Shown piece by piece: positions 34,480 through 44,370 of a DNA stretch of 64,000 bases. Position numbers and translations under genes: made by a program. This DNA comes from Salinisphaera orenii subsp. halophila YIM 95161 (GTDB taxonomy: Bacteria > Pseudomonadota > Gammaproteobacteria > Nevskiales > Salinisphaeraceae). A model generated the notes under the pieces. It had not been told where the DNA came from. It saw nothing but the letters and a program-made list of their open reading frames with translations, and did no database searches. Position 1 is the first letter of the stretch, and each line of letters begins with the position of its first letter. The DNA is taken from positions 1 to 64,000 of the forward strand of contig NZ_AYKF01000057.1 in assembly GCF_003732545.1 (NCBI RefSeq), read 5' to 3'.

Positions 34480-36338
34480 CACGAGCCCTCCGCCGCGCGG
34501 CCCTTCTGCGGGAACAGCCCGCGCGGTCGCTGCTGGATGAACAGAATCAGGAATATCAGCATCAGGATCTTGGCCAGCACCGTGCCGGTGTGTGGCTCCA
34601 GGAACTTGGTGAGCACGCCCAGCGACAGGCCGCCGACCAGCGTGCCCCAGAGATTGCTGACGCCGCCGAAGACCACGACCATGAACGAGTCGATGATGTA
34701 GGCCTGACCGAGGTTGGGCCCGACGTTGGTCAGCTGCGACAGCGCCACCCCGGCGATGCCGGCGATACCCGACCCGAGGCCGAATGTGAGCGCGTCCAGG
34801 CGCTGGGTACGGATGCCCATCGCCCGTGCCATGTCGCGGTTCTGGCTGACCGCGCGTACCTTCAGGCCCAGCGAGGTGCGGTTCATCACCAGGATCAGCG
34901 CCGCGAACACGGCCAGCGAGAAGGCGACGATCACCAGCCGGTTTTCGGTGAGCGCGAACATGTCGTTGAAGTGCAGCTGGCCGCTCATCCACTCCGGTGC
35001 CGAGACCGAGCGGTTGAGCGGCGTGAATACCGTGCGTACGAGCTGCTGCAGGAACAGGCTGACGCCGAAGGTCGCCAGAAGCGTCTCCAGCGGGCGGCCG
35101 TAGAGCCACTGCACGATCGAGCGTTCGATCAGGATGCCGACCAGCCCGGAGACCACGAACGCCGCGGGGACCGCGAGCACCAGCGCCAGCCCGACGTGGC
35201 CGGGCAGCAGCTGCTGCATGACAAACGCGGTGTAGGCGCCGAGCATGATCAGCTCGCCGTGGGCCATGTTGATCACACCCATTACGCCGAAGGTGATCGC
35301 CAGGCCGATGCCCGCGAGCACCAGGATCGAGCCCAGGCTCAGGCCGAAGAACAGCGTCTCGAGCTGGTCGTAGACGCCGCGCCACCAGTCGATGCGCTCG
35401 ACCTCCGCGGCGACCGCGGCGCGCAGTTGCGCCTGGTCGCGGTCTTCGGTGTCCTCTGGAATGAGCAGTAGGATGTTGTTCAGACGGTTGTAGACCATCT
35501 GGTTGAAATCGCCCGACAGCCGTTCGACGGCCGCGAGCTTGGCGGCGTTGTCGCCGGTGTTGAGGTCGTTGATCGCCAGCGCCCGGTCGATCGCCTCGCG
35601 CACGGCGTCGTCGCTTTCCTCCGGGCGGTGGGCGCGCAGGGCGTCGGCGGCCGTGTCGTCGAGTTTTTCGGTCATGGTCTCGACCGCGGCCAGACGCGTC
35701 TCGGCGTCGTCGGCCTGCAGGCGCAGCCGGGCCTGGCCGGACTCGATGCTGCCGCGCAGGCCGACGTTGGTGCGCACCGGCTCGAAGTCGCGGGTGGCGG
35801 CTTTGCCGGCGGCCTCGAAGGTGATCGGGTCGCGCAGCACATAGGTTTCGTCGCGCTCCTCGGCGGCGACGAATATCGTCTGATCGGATTCGCGCACGAC
35901 CAGCCGGTTGTCCGCGAAGGCGGTGAGCAGTTCCGCGGTGTGCGCGTTCGGATTCGCGACCAGGCGGTTCAGGATGTCGCGTTTCTCTGGATAGCTGGCG
36001 TCGGCGAGCTCGGCGATTGTCGCTGCGTACTCGGTGCTGTCCTCGTCTTCACCGGTGTCGGCTCCGGGCTCGGATTCGCCATCGGCGCCGGCTTGCGCCT
36101 CGGCGGTATCGCCGGGTTCGTCGCTCGCCTGGGCGTCGCGGCCACTTTCGACCGTCGCGTCATTGGCGGGCGCGGGGGATTCGGACGTGGCCGGCGTTGC
36201 CTCGCTCGCGTTCGAATCGGTGTTCTGGCCTTCGTTCTGGCCGTTGTTCTGCGCCAGGGCGCACGGCGCGAGCGCGAGCACTGCAAGCAGCGCCAGCACG
36301 GCGGCGGCCGTTGTTCCCCGTGGTGTGCATGTCCGCAT
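34479..36338 (-). CDS. urtB: urea ABC transporter permease UrtB with an N-terminal extracytoplasmic region
   Basis: A 619-residue LivH-type permease for urea. The first part is a signal-like segment (MRTCTPRGTTAAAVLALLAV) followed by an acidic Asp/Glu/Ala/Ser stretch (roughly residues 35-105) and a ~200-residue extracytoplasmic domain, as UrtB proteins have. The membrane part begins near residue 330 (FFGLSLGSILVLAGIGLAITFGVMGVINMAHGEL). The acidic linker makes it longer than the ~530 of most UrtB. I use the ATG at 36338; an in-frame GTG 30 bp upstream is possible. The intergenic gap to urtA holds a strong hairpin. Confidence 0.92.
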   Translation of the reverse strand: MRTCTPRGTTAAAVLALLAVLALAPCALAQNNGQNEGQNTDSNASEATPATSESPAPANDATVESGRDAQASDEPGDTAEAQAGADGESEPGADTGEDEDSTEYAATIAELADASYPEKRDILNRLVANPNAHTAELLTAFADNRLVVRESDQTIFVAAEERDETYVLRDPITFEAAGKAATRDFEPVRTNVGLRGSIESGQARLRLQADDAETRLAAVETMTEKLDDTAADALRAHRPEESDDAVREAIDRALAINDLNTGDNAAKLAAVERLSGDFNQMVYNRLNNILLLIPEDTEDRDQAQLRAAVAAEVERIDWWRGVYDQLETLFFGLSLGSILVLAGIGLAITFGVMGVINMAHGELIMLGAYTAFVMQQLLPGHVGLALVLAVPAAFVVSGLVGILIERSIVQWLYGRPLETLLATFGVSLFLQQLVRTVFTPLNRSVSAPEWMSGQLHFNDMFALTENRLVIVAFSLAVFAALILVMNRTSLGLKVRAVSQNRDMARAMGIRTQRLDALTFGLGSGIAGIAGVALSQLTNVGPNLGQAYIIDSFMVVVFGGVSNLWGTLVGGLSLGVLTKFLEPHTGTVLAKILMLIFLILFIQQRPRGLFPQKGRAAEGS

Positions 36339-36363
36339 GATGGACTCGGTTTTGGCTGTGAAA

Positions 36364-36391
36364 GACACCGGACCCGCTCGGGCCCGGTGTC
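36364..36391 (-). other. hairpin between urtA and urtB
   Basis: GACACCGG (36364-36371) pairs with CCGGTGTC (36384-36391), extended by CCC/GGG with one mismatch around GCTC. It lies 35 bp after the urtA stop and 26 bp before the urtB start. A 3' hairpin after a binding-protein gene often raises its mRNA share over the permease genes by blocking exonucleases or by partial termination. That role is inferred. Confidence 0.55.
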
Positions 36392-36425
36392 GCCTCTGTG
36401 GATCGAGGTCAGGCCGTGCGGGCCG

Positions 36426-37769
36426 TTATTCCTCGTCCTCGGCCATGTCGCTCATCTGTCCACTGCATTCCTCGGTTTCGGTGTTGTAGTGACCGCAGTC
36501 GAGATCCACCCAGTCAGCCTTGAGCTTGGCGCTCTCGGGCAGGAAATCCGACCACGCGTCGCCCGGGACTTCCTCGTCGGTCTCCCAGACCACCGAGAAC
36601 TGGCCGTTGTCGGTGATCTCGCCGATGTAGACGGGCTTGGTGATGTGGTGATTGGGCAGCAGCTCGGCGGTGCCACCGGTGAGGTTGTCGACCTTCAGGC
36701 CCGGCAGCGTGTCGATCACCGTATCCACATCCGTGGTACCCGCCTTCTTGACCGCCTTCACCCAGAGGTTGAAGCCGATATAGGTGGCTTCCATCGGGTC
36801 GTTGGTCACGCGGTCGTCGTCGCCGGTGTAGTCGTGCCAGTTCTCGATGAACCGTTCGTTGGCCGGCGTATCGATGCTCTGGAAGTAGTTCCAGGCCGCC
36901 AGATGGCCGAGCAGCGGATCGGTATCGATGCCCGAGAGTTCCTGTTCGCCCACGGAGAATGCCACGACCGGAATGTCCGCGGCCGAGATCTGCTGGTTGG
37001 CCAATTCCTTGTAGAAGGGCACATTGGCGTCGCCATTGATGGTCGAGACCACGGCGGTCGGCTTGCCCATCGAGCCGAAGGCCTTCACCCGTGAGACGAT
37101 GCTCTGCCAGTCCGAATGGCCGAACGGCGTGTAGTTGACCATGATGTCCGAGTCGGCCACGCCCTGATCCTTCAGATACTGCTCGAGGATCTTGTTGGTC
37201 GTGCGCGGATAGACATAGTCGGTACCCAGCAGCACCCAGCGTTCGATGCCCACCTGATTCATCAGGTAGTTCACGGCCGGGATCGCCTGCTGATTGGGCG
37301 CCGCGCCCGTGTAGACGATGTTGCGCGAGGATTCCTCGCCCTCGTACTGCACCGGGTAGAACAGCAGCCCGTTCAATTCCTCGAACACCGGCAGCACCGA
37401 CTTGCGCGAGACCGACGTCCAGGTGCCGAAGACCACGTCGACCTTCTCCTGGGCCAGCAGCTGGCGCGCCTTTTCGGCGAACAGCGGCCAGTCGGATGCG
37501 GGGTCCACGACCACCGGCTCGAGATCGCAGCCCAGCAGGCCGCCCTTCTCGTTCTGCTGCTTGATCAGCATCAGCGCGGTGTCCTTGAGCGTGGATTCGC
37601 TGATGGCCATGGTTCCGGACAGCGAGTGCAGCACGCCGACCTTGATCGGGCATTCGACATCGGCGTTGGCGTCGCCGTCGGCGGCGTGGGCTGAACCCAG
37701 ACCGCCGGCAGCCAGCAGCGCCGGTGCGACCCAGCGCGTGATGAGCGTGTGTTTCGTCCAGTTCTTCAT
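36426..37769 (-). CDS. urtA: urea ABC transporter substrate-binding protein UrtA
   Basis: A 447-residue periplasmic urea-binding protein. The signal peptide is MKNWTKHTLITRWVAPALLAAGG, with cleavage near SAHA-ADG. The mature part follows the amide/urea-binding type: IKVGVLHSLSGTMAISE, NEKGGLLGCDLEPVV, and FYPVQYEGEESSRNIVYTGA, which surround the ligand site. The C-terminus is acidic with two cysteines (DCGHYNTETEEC) that may form a disulfide. The ATG at 37769 follows GGGGGA by about 9 bp. It is the first gene of the transporter block, 57 bp after gntR. Confidence 0.95.
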   Translation of the reverse strand: MKNWTKHTLITRWVAPALLAAGGLGSAHAADGDANADVECPIKVGVLHSLSGTMAISESTLKDTALMLIKQQNEKGGLLGCDLEPVVVDPASDWPLFAEKARQLLAQEKVDVVFGTWTSVSRKSVLPVFEELNGLLFYPVQYEGEESSRNIVYTGAAPNQQAIPAVNYLMNQVGIERWVLLGTDYVYPRTTNKILEQYLKDQGVADSDIMVNYTPFGHSDWQSIVSRVKAFGSMGKPTAVVSTINGDANVPFYKELANQQISAADIPVVAFSVGEQELSGIDTDPLLGHLAAWNYFQSIDTPANERFIENWHDYTGDDDRVTNDPMEATYIGFNLWVKAVKKAGTTDVDTVIDTLPGLKVDNLTGGTAELLPNHHITKPVYIGEITDNGQFSVVWETDEEVPGDAWSDFLPESAKLKADWVDLDCGHYNTETEECSGQMSDMAEDEE

Positions 37770-37826
37770 CGTGATGTCCCCCTGATGTGACGGGTGGTAG
37801 CGGATGATTTCGTGTGTTGTCACGCG

Positions 37827-38564
37827 TCAGGCCGGCGTATCCGCCAGCGCGGCCCGCGCCTCGTAGAGCCCTTCGAGCGTGATCTTTCGCACCTCGCGCC
37901 GGCTGGCTTCGATATGCGCCGCCAGCAGGCGCTGCGCGGCGGCGGCACGCCGGTCGGCGAGTGCCGCGAGAATCGCCGCGTGTTCGTCGTAGGTGGCGGC
38001 GATGCGCGCCGAGACCGTGAAATCCAGCCGGCGGATCACGCGGATGCGTTCGGTCACGTCGCGGTGAATGCGCGCCATCTCTTCGTTGCCGGCGGCGGCG
38101 ACCAGGCCGGCGTGAAACTGTTCGTCCAGATGCCAGGCCCGCGTGCTGTCGGCGGTGCGCCGGGCCGCGGGTACCCGCCAGACCGCCTCAAGCTCGGCCA
38201 GTGCGGCGGGCTGGTCGGCACGCGCGCAGAGGCGACGCACGGCGGCGCTTTCGATCACCACGCGAACCTCGTAGAGTTCGTCGAAACGGGCGAAGTCGAA
38301 ACGCCGCACCTGCCAGCCGCCGCCGGCCGGCGTTTCGACATAGCCCTCGCGCTGCAGCCGGAACAGGGCTTCGCGCACCGGCGTGCGGCTGGCGCCCACC
38401 CGGGCGGCGATCCCGTTCTCCGAGAGCCGATCGCCCGGCATCAGCCGGAAATCGAAGATGTCCGCCTTGAGCCGGTCGTGCACGCGATCGGCCAGCGGCA
38501 TCCGGGGCCGGCCCGGCGCGGCGGGCTCGGTCGCGGCCGTGTTGCGGGTGGCCGGCGTGCTCAC
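37827..38564 (-). CDS. GntR family (FCD) transcriptional regulator
   Basis: A 245-residue GntR regulator. The winged-helix domain includes RLSENGIAARVGASRTPVREALFRLQREGYV. The FCD ligand domain follows, with WHLDEQFHAGLVAAAGNEEM and EHAAILAALADRR carrying the metal/ligand-site His residues. The GTG at 38564 overlaps the urea carboxylase stop by 4 bp (GTGA); an ATG at 38501 would also start right before the domain. It sits inside the operon it probably controls. A TGTATACA site upstream of atzF looks like its operator. Confidence 0.9.
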   Translation of the reverse strand: MSTPATRNTAATEPAAPGRPRMPLADRVHDRLKADIFDFRLMPGDRLSENGIAARVGASRTPVREALFRLQREGYVETPAGGGWQVRRFDFARFDELYEVRVVIESAAVRRLCARADQPAALAELEAVWRVPAARRTADSTRAWHLDEQFHAGLVAAAGNEEMARIHRDVTERIRVIRRLDFTVSARIAATYDEHAAILAALADRRAAAAQRLLAAHIEASRREVRKITLEGLYEARAALADTPA

Positions 38565-41500
38565 GCGGCCGCCTCGTCGGCGATCACCAGCAGCGCGTCG
38601 CCGGCCGAGACCAGCGTGCCCTCGCTGCAGCGCAGGGCGCGAACCACGCCGGCGGCGGGCGCTTCGACCGCGAACTCCATCTTCATCGCTTCGACGACGA
38701 GCAGGGTGTCGCCTGCGGCCACGCGGTCGCCCTCGGCAACGTGCAGCTTCCAGACGTTGCCGGAGACGTCTGCACTTACCGCCTCGCCCTCGACCGTGTC
38801 CTTGATCGGCGCGGCGGCGGGGCCGGCCTCGGCCTCGGGTTCGGCCGCGGCCTGGGCCTGCCAGTGCTCGACTTCCTTCGCGAAGGCCGCGCTCTGGCGC
38901 TCGCGAAACGCGGCAATGTCGTCGGCGTTGGCGTCGAGAAACTGCCGGTACTCGGCGAAATCGAAGACCTCTTCGGTAATCTCGGCGTGCAGCCGGCCGG
39001 CGCGAAAGTCCGCGCGCATCTCGGTGAGCGTGTCCTCGTCCACCGGGTAATAGCGCACCTGGTCGAAAAAGCGCAACAGCCACGGCTCGCCCGGATCGAA
39101 CTGTTCGTTGTGGCCGAATTTGTTCCAGATCGGCAGGGTGCGCCCGACCAGCTGATAGCCGCCCGGCGAATCCATGCCGTAGATGCACATGTACACGCCG
39201 CCGATGCCGACCGTGCCCTCGGCGGTATAGGTGCGTGCCGGGTTGTATTTGGAGGTGACCAGGCGGTGGCGCGGGTCGATCGGCACCGCGCAGGGGGCGC
39301 CGAGATAGACATCGCCCAGGCCCAGCACCATGTAGCTGGCCGCCAGGATCGTGTCGCGTACCTGCTCGCGCGTGTCCAGACCGTTGATGCGCTGGATGAA
39401 GTCGACGTTGTTGGGCAGCCAGGGCGCGGTGTCGCGCACGGACTGGCGATAGCGATCCACCGCGTCGAGCGTGGCGCTGTCCTCGAAGGCCAGCGGCAGA
39501 TGCAGCACGCGGGTGGGCAGTTTCAGGTCGTCGACTTCGGGCAGATCGGCCTCGAGGGCGACCAGCGCGTCGACGAGATCGGCCTGATGGATCACCCGGC
39601 CGTCGTAGTTGACCTGCAGCGAACGCACGCCGGGCGAGAGCTCGAGAATGCCCTCGACCGGGTTCTTGTCGAGCGCCTGCATGAGCAGGTACACGCGCAG
39701 GCGAAAACGCAGATCGAGTTCGTTGGGCCCGTATTCGATCAGGATGTAGCGATCGCCGGCCTGGCGATAGGCCACCGCCGGCCGGCTGCCCGCGGCGGGC
39801 CGCTCGGCGAGCACGCAGGGCGACACGGTATCCGCCGGCGCGGGGATGGGCAGCGCCTCGCGCGTGTCGGCCACGGCGAGTGCGTCGCAGGCGGCGTCAT
39901 GCTCGTGCTGGCGGGCGGTGGCTTCGTCGAAGCCCAGCGCCACGAAGCGGATGGTGTCGCCCGGCGACACCTGGCCGACTTTCCACAGCTCGGCCGCAGC
40001 GATGGTGACCGGACAGACGAAGCCGCCCAGGCTCGGCCCGTCGCGGGTCAGGATCACGGGCATGTCGCCGGTGAAGTTGATGGAGCCGACCGCGTACTCG
40101 GTGTCGTGGATATTGGAGGGGTGCAGCCCGGCCTCGCCGCCGTCCTCGCGGGCAAAGGTGGGCTTGGGGCCGTTCAGGCGGATGCCGAGGCGATTGGAGT
40201 TGTAGTGGACTTCCCAATCGGTGGCGAAGAAGGCCTCGATCGAATCCTGCGTGAAGAAATCGGGCGCGCCGTGCGGGCCGTAGAGCACGCCGATCTCCCA
40301 GTGCGTGGGATAGTCCGGCACGAGCGCGGTGGGCGCGGCCTGCGGCTCGCGGATAGGCGCCGGCGTGGGCGCGTTGGGTCTGGAAGCATCGCAGATCGCG
40401 AGCATGTCGGTCGCGCGCAGCGGTCGGCCGGCGTGGCCGCCGAACTGGCCGAGCGCGAAGGTCGACTTGCTGCCCAGATAGTCCGGCACGTCGATACCGC
40501 CGCGTACCGCCAGATAGCTGCGACAGCCGGCCTCGGCCTTGCCGACCACGAGAGTCTGGCCGGCCGCGACCGTGACCGGCGCCCAGAACTCGATCGGCGT
40601 GTCGTCGAGCGTGGCCGGGGTGGTCGCGCCCGTGAGGGCGATCACCGCATCGGTATGAAAACGTATCGTCGGCCCGAGGATCGTGCACTCGATCCCGGCC
40701 GCCGACGGGTCGTTGCCGACGATCGCATTGGCCAGGCGAAACGCGTAGTCGTCCATCGGCCCGGAGGGCGGCACGCCGATATGCCAGTAGCCGGTGCGCC
40801 CCGGATAATCCTGGATCGTGGTGTAGGTGCCGGGTTTGACGATCTCCAGCACCGGCGGCGCGTAGGCGAAGTCGGCCAGGAAGGCGGTCGAAACCTCGCC
40901 GGCGGCGAATCGTTCGTCGGCCACGATCTGGCGCAGATAATCAAGGTTGGTTGCGATGCCGGACAGCCGTGTGGCGTCGAGCGCATTCGCCAGCCGCGCA
41001 AGTGCTTCGTCGCGGGTGTCGCCGTGCACGATCAGCTTGGCGATCATCGGATCGAAGTGCGACGACACCTCGGTGCCGGCGGCCACCCAGGTATCGACCC
41101 GGACATGATCGGGGAACACGACTTCGGTGAGCACGCCGGGCGAGGGCGCGAAATCGAGCGCCGGCTGTTCGGCATACAGGCGCACTTCGAAGGCCGCGCC
41201 CTGCGGATTCGCCTCGAAAGCGGCGAGATCGGGCGGCGTGCCGGCCGCGGTCCGCACCATCCATTCGACCAGGTCCACGCCGGTCGTGGCCTCGGTGATC
41301 GGATGCTCCACCTGCAGGCGCGTGTTGACCTCCAGAAAATAGAATTCGTCGCGCGCGCCGTCGTAGATGTATTCCACGGTGCCGGCGGAGCGGTAGTTCA
41401 CCGACTCGCCCAGGCTCACCGCGGCCGCCATCATAGCGTCGCGGGTGGCCGCGGGCAGATGCGGCGCCGGGGTTTCCTCAACCACTTTCTGATTGCGCCG

Positions 41501-42198
41501 CTGCAACGAGCAGTCGCGCTCGCCGAGTGCGACGACCGTACCGCGGCCGTCGCCGAAGATCTGGACCTCGACGTGGCGCGCCTTCTCGATGAAGCGCTCG
41601 AGAAACACGCCGTCGTCGGAGAAATAGTTCTTGCCGAGGCGCGCGACCTTGTCGAAGGCGGCTTCCAGCTCGGCCTCGTCGTTGCAGCGCGACAGTCCGA
41701 TCCCGCCGCCGCCGGCGGTGGACTTGAGCATGACCGGATAGCCGAGTTCGGCCGCGGCGGTCTTCGCGTCGTCGAGGCTGTCGAGCAGGCCGGTGCCGGG
41801 CGCCAGCGGCACGCCGGCGGCCTCGGCCAGCTCGCGTGCGGCTGCTTGAGGCCGAACTGTTCGATCTGCTCGGGCGTGGGCCCGGCGAAGGCGATACCTT
41901 CGGCCTCGCAGCGGCGGGCGAAGTCGGCGTTCTCCGAAAGGAAGCCGTAGCCGGGCAGGATCGCCTGCGCGCCGGATTCGCGGGCGGCTTTCAGCACCGC
42001 GTCCACGTTCAGATAGCTTTCGGCCGCGCTATCGCCGCCGAGCGCGATCGCCACGTCGGCGGCGTCCAGATGGGTGCTGTCGCGGTCGCTGTCGGCATAG
42101 ACCGCGACGCTGCGAATGCCCATCGCCTTGAGGGTGCGCGCGCTGCGCACGGCGATTTCGCCGCGGTTGGCGATGAGGACGGTGTCGAGTTCAGCCAT
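38561..42198 (-). pseudogene. uca: urea carboxylase (biotin-dependent), interrupted by a one-base frameshift
   Basis: A biotin-dependent carboxylase (about 1212 residues when the frame is restored) that makes allophanate from urea, bicarbonate and ATP. The N-terminal biotin carboxylase (from MAELDTVLIANRGEIAVR) runs to about residue 450, followed by the KipI/KipA-like carboxyltransferase halves and the biotinyl domain with VVEAMKMEF (Lys about 1173). Near 41840-41843 a base is missing: the upstream frame reads QFGLKQPHASW while the next frame continues ARELAEAAGVPLAPGTG. One extra G would restore both. It could be a true mutation or an assembly error. It overlaps atzF by 8 bp and gntR by 4 bp. 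Whether it is a urea or guanidine carboxylase is not decided by what I can see; the Urt genes favour urea. Confidence 0.92.
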
Positions 42199-44017
42199 GA
42201 TCGCTGTGCTCCGGGTTGGCCATGAAGGCGCGCCAGCCGCCGTATTCGGTGATGTCGCGAGCGGTGTCGGCGGCCCAGCCCTCGCAGATGAAGCTCTTGA
42301 CTTCGCGCCCGTCGGCCAGCGTCAGCGTGCCGATGCCCAGCGGCGCCGGGATGAGGGCGACGAAGGAGCCGAAGGCCGCCACCGGCACATCCCACAGCTC
42401 GACCTCGATCGCGGCCCCGCCGCTGGCCGGTTCGCGGATCAGCCCCGGTTTGGGCGGCGTGGTGCCGGCAAGCGCGAGCAGTCGGTATTCGGGTGCGGTC
42501 GTGGTCTGTTCCACGAACCGCGCGTCGCGTTCGGTGAGCTGCCCGTTCAAAGGCATGCCCCGCAGGTGCGCGCCGACCACCGCGAGCCGGATGTGATCCG
42601 GCGGCGGCGTTTGCGACGTGACGTTCGGGATCGCGTCGGCGGGCCGGTCGCTGTTGCCCAGCGGCCAGCGCCGGTGGTTCTGCCAGTCGCGGCCGAGCGC
42701 GGCGAGGCGCGCGTCCTGCCAGGCCGGGGCGATCAGGGTGATGCCGGCCGGCAGGCCGTCGCCGCGAAAGCCGCCGGGCAGGGCGAGCGCGCAGCAGTCG
42801 AGTAGGTTCACGAAATTGGTGTAGGTGCCGAGGCGGCTGTTGCGTTCGATCGGCTCGGCCGCGATCTCGGCCTGGCTGTATATCGTCGGTGCCGTCGGCA
42901 CGATCAGGGCGTCGATCGGCGCGAACGCCGCGTCGGCCGCGCGCCGCAGCTCGGCGAGGCGGTATTCGGCGCGAAACGCATCGACCGCGCGGGGTGTGCG
43001 GCCCGCGGCAATGATCTCGGCGACGGCGGGGTCCGCGTCGGCCGGGTGGATGTCGATGAATTCGCCGACCGCGGCGTAGCGCTCGGCGATCCATGGCCCC
43101 TGGTAGAGCAGGGCGGCGGCCTCGGCGAACGGCGCGTAGTCGATCGTCACGATCTCGGCGCCGAGCGCGCGCCAGTCGGCGACGGCGGCTTCGAAGGCTT
43201 TCTGCGCGCGCGCATCGCCGAAGAATTCCGGCGAGTCCGGCACGCCCAGCCGCCAGCGTGTCGTCGTCCCCGGTACCGCGGCCGCCGGCGCGGGGCGCGG
43301 TCGGGCATAGGCGTCGGCGGGATCGAAGTCGACCAGCACGTCGGCGACGCGGTCCGCGTCATCGACCGTGAGCGTGAACAGCGACACGCAGTCCAGCGTC
43401 CGGCAGGCGGGCACCACGCCGCGGGTGCTGATCGCGCCGCAGGTGGCCTTGAGGCCGACGATGTTGTTGAAGCCCGCCGGCACCCGACCCGATCCGGCGG
43501 TATCCGTGCCGAGCGAGAAGGGCACCTGGCCGCGGGCCACGACCACCGCCGACCCCGAACTGGAGCCGCCGCTGATCATGCGCTCGTCGAAGGCGTTGGG
43601 CACCGCGCCGAAGGGCGAGCGCGTGCCCACGAGGCCGGTGGCGAACTGGTCGAGGTTGGTCTTGCCGATCAGCACGGCGCCGGCCGCCTGCAGGCAGGTG
43701 ACCGCGTGGGCGCTGGTTTCCGGGGTATAAGTGAAGGCCGGGCAGCCGGCGGTCGTCGGCAGGCCGGCGACATCGATGTTGTCCTTGACCGCGAACGGCA
43801 CGCCGTAGAGCGGCAGGCGATCGATATCGCCGTCGACGGCGGCCAGGCGCTCGCCCAACGCGGCGAGCTGGCCCGCCAGATGGCTCTCGTCGGCGACGCA
43901 TATCCAGGCGCTGTCGTCGGCCGCGATGGCACGGCGCAGTGCCGTCAGGTGTGTCTCGGGCGTCGCGTCGCCGCTGCGGTAGTCGGCGAGCCAATGTTCA
44001 ACGGTGAGTGGCGGCAT
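42191..44017 (-). CDS. atzF: allophanate hydrolase
   Basis: A 608-residue amidase-signature enzyme that hydrolyses allophanate to ammonia and CO2. The amidase domain contains GVPFAVKDNIDVAGLPTTAGC with the catalytic Lys, and SGGSSSGSAVVVARG with the Ser-cisSer-Lys triad. The second domain (about 470-608) includes VVGAHLRGMPLNGQL and the C-terminal GTLTLADGREVKSFICEG, typical of AtzF. It is the first gene of the operon and overlaps urea carboxylase by 8 bp. A sigma-54 promoter and a palindromic operator-like site are just upstream. Confidence 0.95.
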   Translation of the reverse strand: MPPLTVEHWLADYRSGDATPETHLTALRRAIAADDSAWICVADESHLAGQLAALGERLAAVDGDIDRLPLYGVPFAVKDNIDVAGLPTTAGCPAFTYTPETSAHAVTCLQAAGAVLIGKTNLDQFATGLVGTRSPFGAVPNAFDERMISGGSSSGSAVVVARGQVPFSLGTDTAGSGRVPAGFNNIVGLKATCGAISTRGVVPACRTLDCVSLFTLTVDDADRVADVLVDFDPADAYARPRPAPAAAVPGTTTRWRLGVPDSPEFFGDARAQKAFEAAVADWRALGAEIVTIDYAPFAEAAALLYQGPWIAERYAAVGEFIDIHPADADPAVAEIIAAGRTPRAVDAFRAEYRLAELRRAADAAFAPIDALIVPTAPTIYSQAEIAAEPIERNSRLGTYTNFVNLLDCCALALPGGFRGDGLPAGITLIAPAWQDARLAALGRDWQNHRRWPLGNSDRPADAIPNVTSQTPPPDHIRLAVVGAHLRGMPLNGQLTERDARFVEQTTTAPEYRLLALAGTTPPKPGLIREPASGGAAIEVELWDVPVAAFGSFVALIPAPLGIGTLTLADGREVKSFICEGWAADTARDITEYGGWRAFMANPEHSDHG

Positions 44018-44021
44018 CGGT

Positions 44022-44043
44022 CTGCATACGAGGATGTATACAA
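44022..44043 (-). promoter_or_regulatory. TGTATACA palindromes, possible GntR operator at the urea operon start
   Basis: TGTATACA (44035-44042) is a perfect 8-bp palindrome within TTGTATACA, and TGCATACGA lies 13 bp away. TTGTATACA-type sites are common targets of FCD-group GntR regulators. The palindrome coincides with the start site predicted from the sigma-54 promoter, a position where binding would block transcription. The regulator is encoded in the operon itself. Confidence 0.45.
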
Positions 44044-44050
44044 CGACTGA

Positions 44051-44066
44051 AGCAAGCGCTGTGCCA
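44051..44066 (-). promoter_or_regulatory. sigma-54 (-24/-12) promoter of the urea operon
   Basis: The minus strand reads TGGCACAGCGCTTGCT, which matches the RpoN consensus TGGCAC-N5-TTGCW in every defined position and has the required GG-N10-GC spacing. The predicted start is near 44040, giving a short leader to the atzF ATG at 44017. Activation by NtrC under nitrogen limitation would be expected; no clear NtrC site was found upstream. Confidence 0.8.
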
Positions 44067-44077
44067 CATCACCGGAA

Positions 44078-44125
44078 GGCCGCAAAACGCCGATCCGGCC
44101 CCGCGGCCGGCCGGATCGTGCGGCC
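44078..44125. other. nested hairpin upstream of the urea operon promoter
   Basis: GGCCGCA (44078-44084) pairs with TGCGGCC (44119-44125), and CGATCCGGCC (44091-44100) with GGCCGGATCG (44109-44118) inside it, around an 8-nt loop. It lies just upstream of the sigma-54 promoter and so is not in the operon's leader. It may insulate the promoter or bind a protein. The rest of 44126-44370 shows nothing I can name. Confidence 0.4.
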
Positions 44126-44370
44126 TCGGGTGACATCGGCTGCGTTCTCGTGGTGCAGATGCCTCACCAGGGTGCGGCGCGCGGCACCGGGCGACGCCGC
44201 CGCCCGAGATGGGCCCGGAGCGTCGGGACGCGCCGGTCGATGCCCCCTCTGGCGGCCGAAAACGTGTGCTGGAAACGGCCGGATGTGTCGCGGGTATTGC
44301 AACTCCGCGGCGACTGGCCGATATATCTCTCCAATGGCGCACTCAACGACGCCGCGAGGCGATATGTCGC

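Noticed and set aside
38741-41950. Very long plus-strand frame (over 1000 codons) opposite urea carboxylase
   Set aside because: It lies antisense to a clearly recognised enzyme and is made of His/Gly/Arg-rich shadow sequence.
44126-44200. NtrC-binding sites upstream of the urea operon
   Set aside because: A GGTG/CACC-like pair near 44155 does not fit the GCAC-N7-GTGC form well enough to call.
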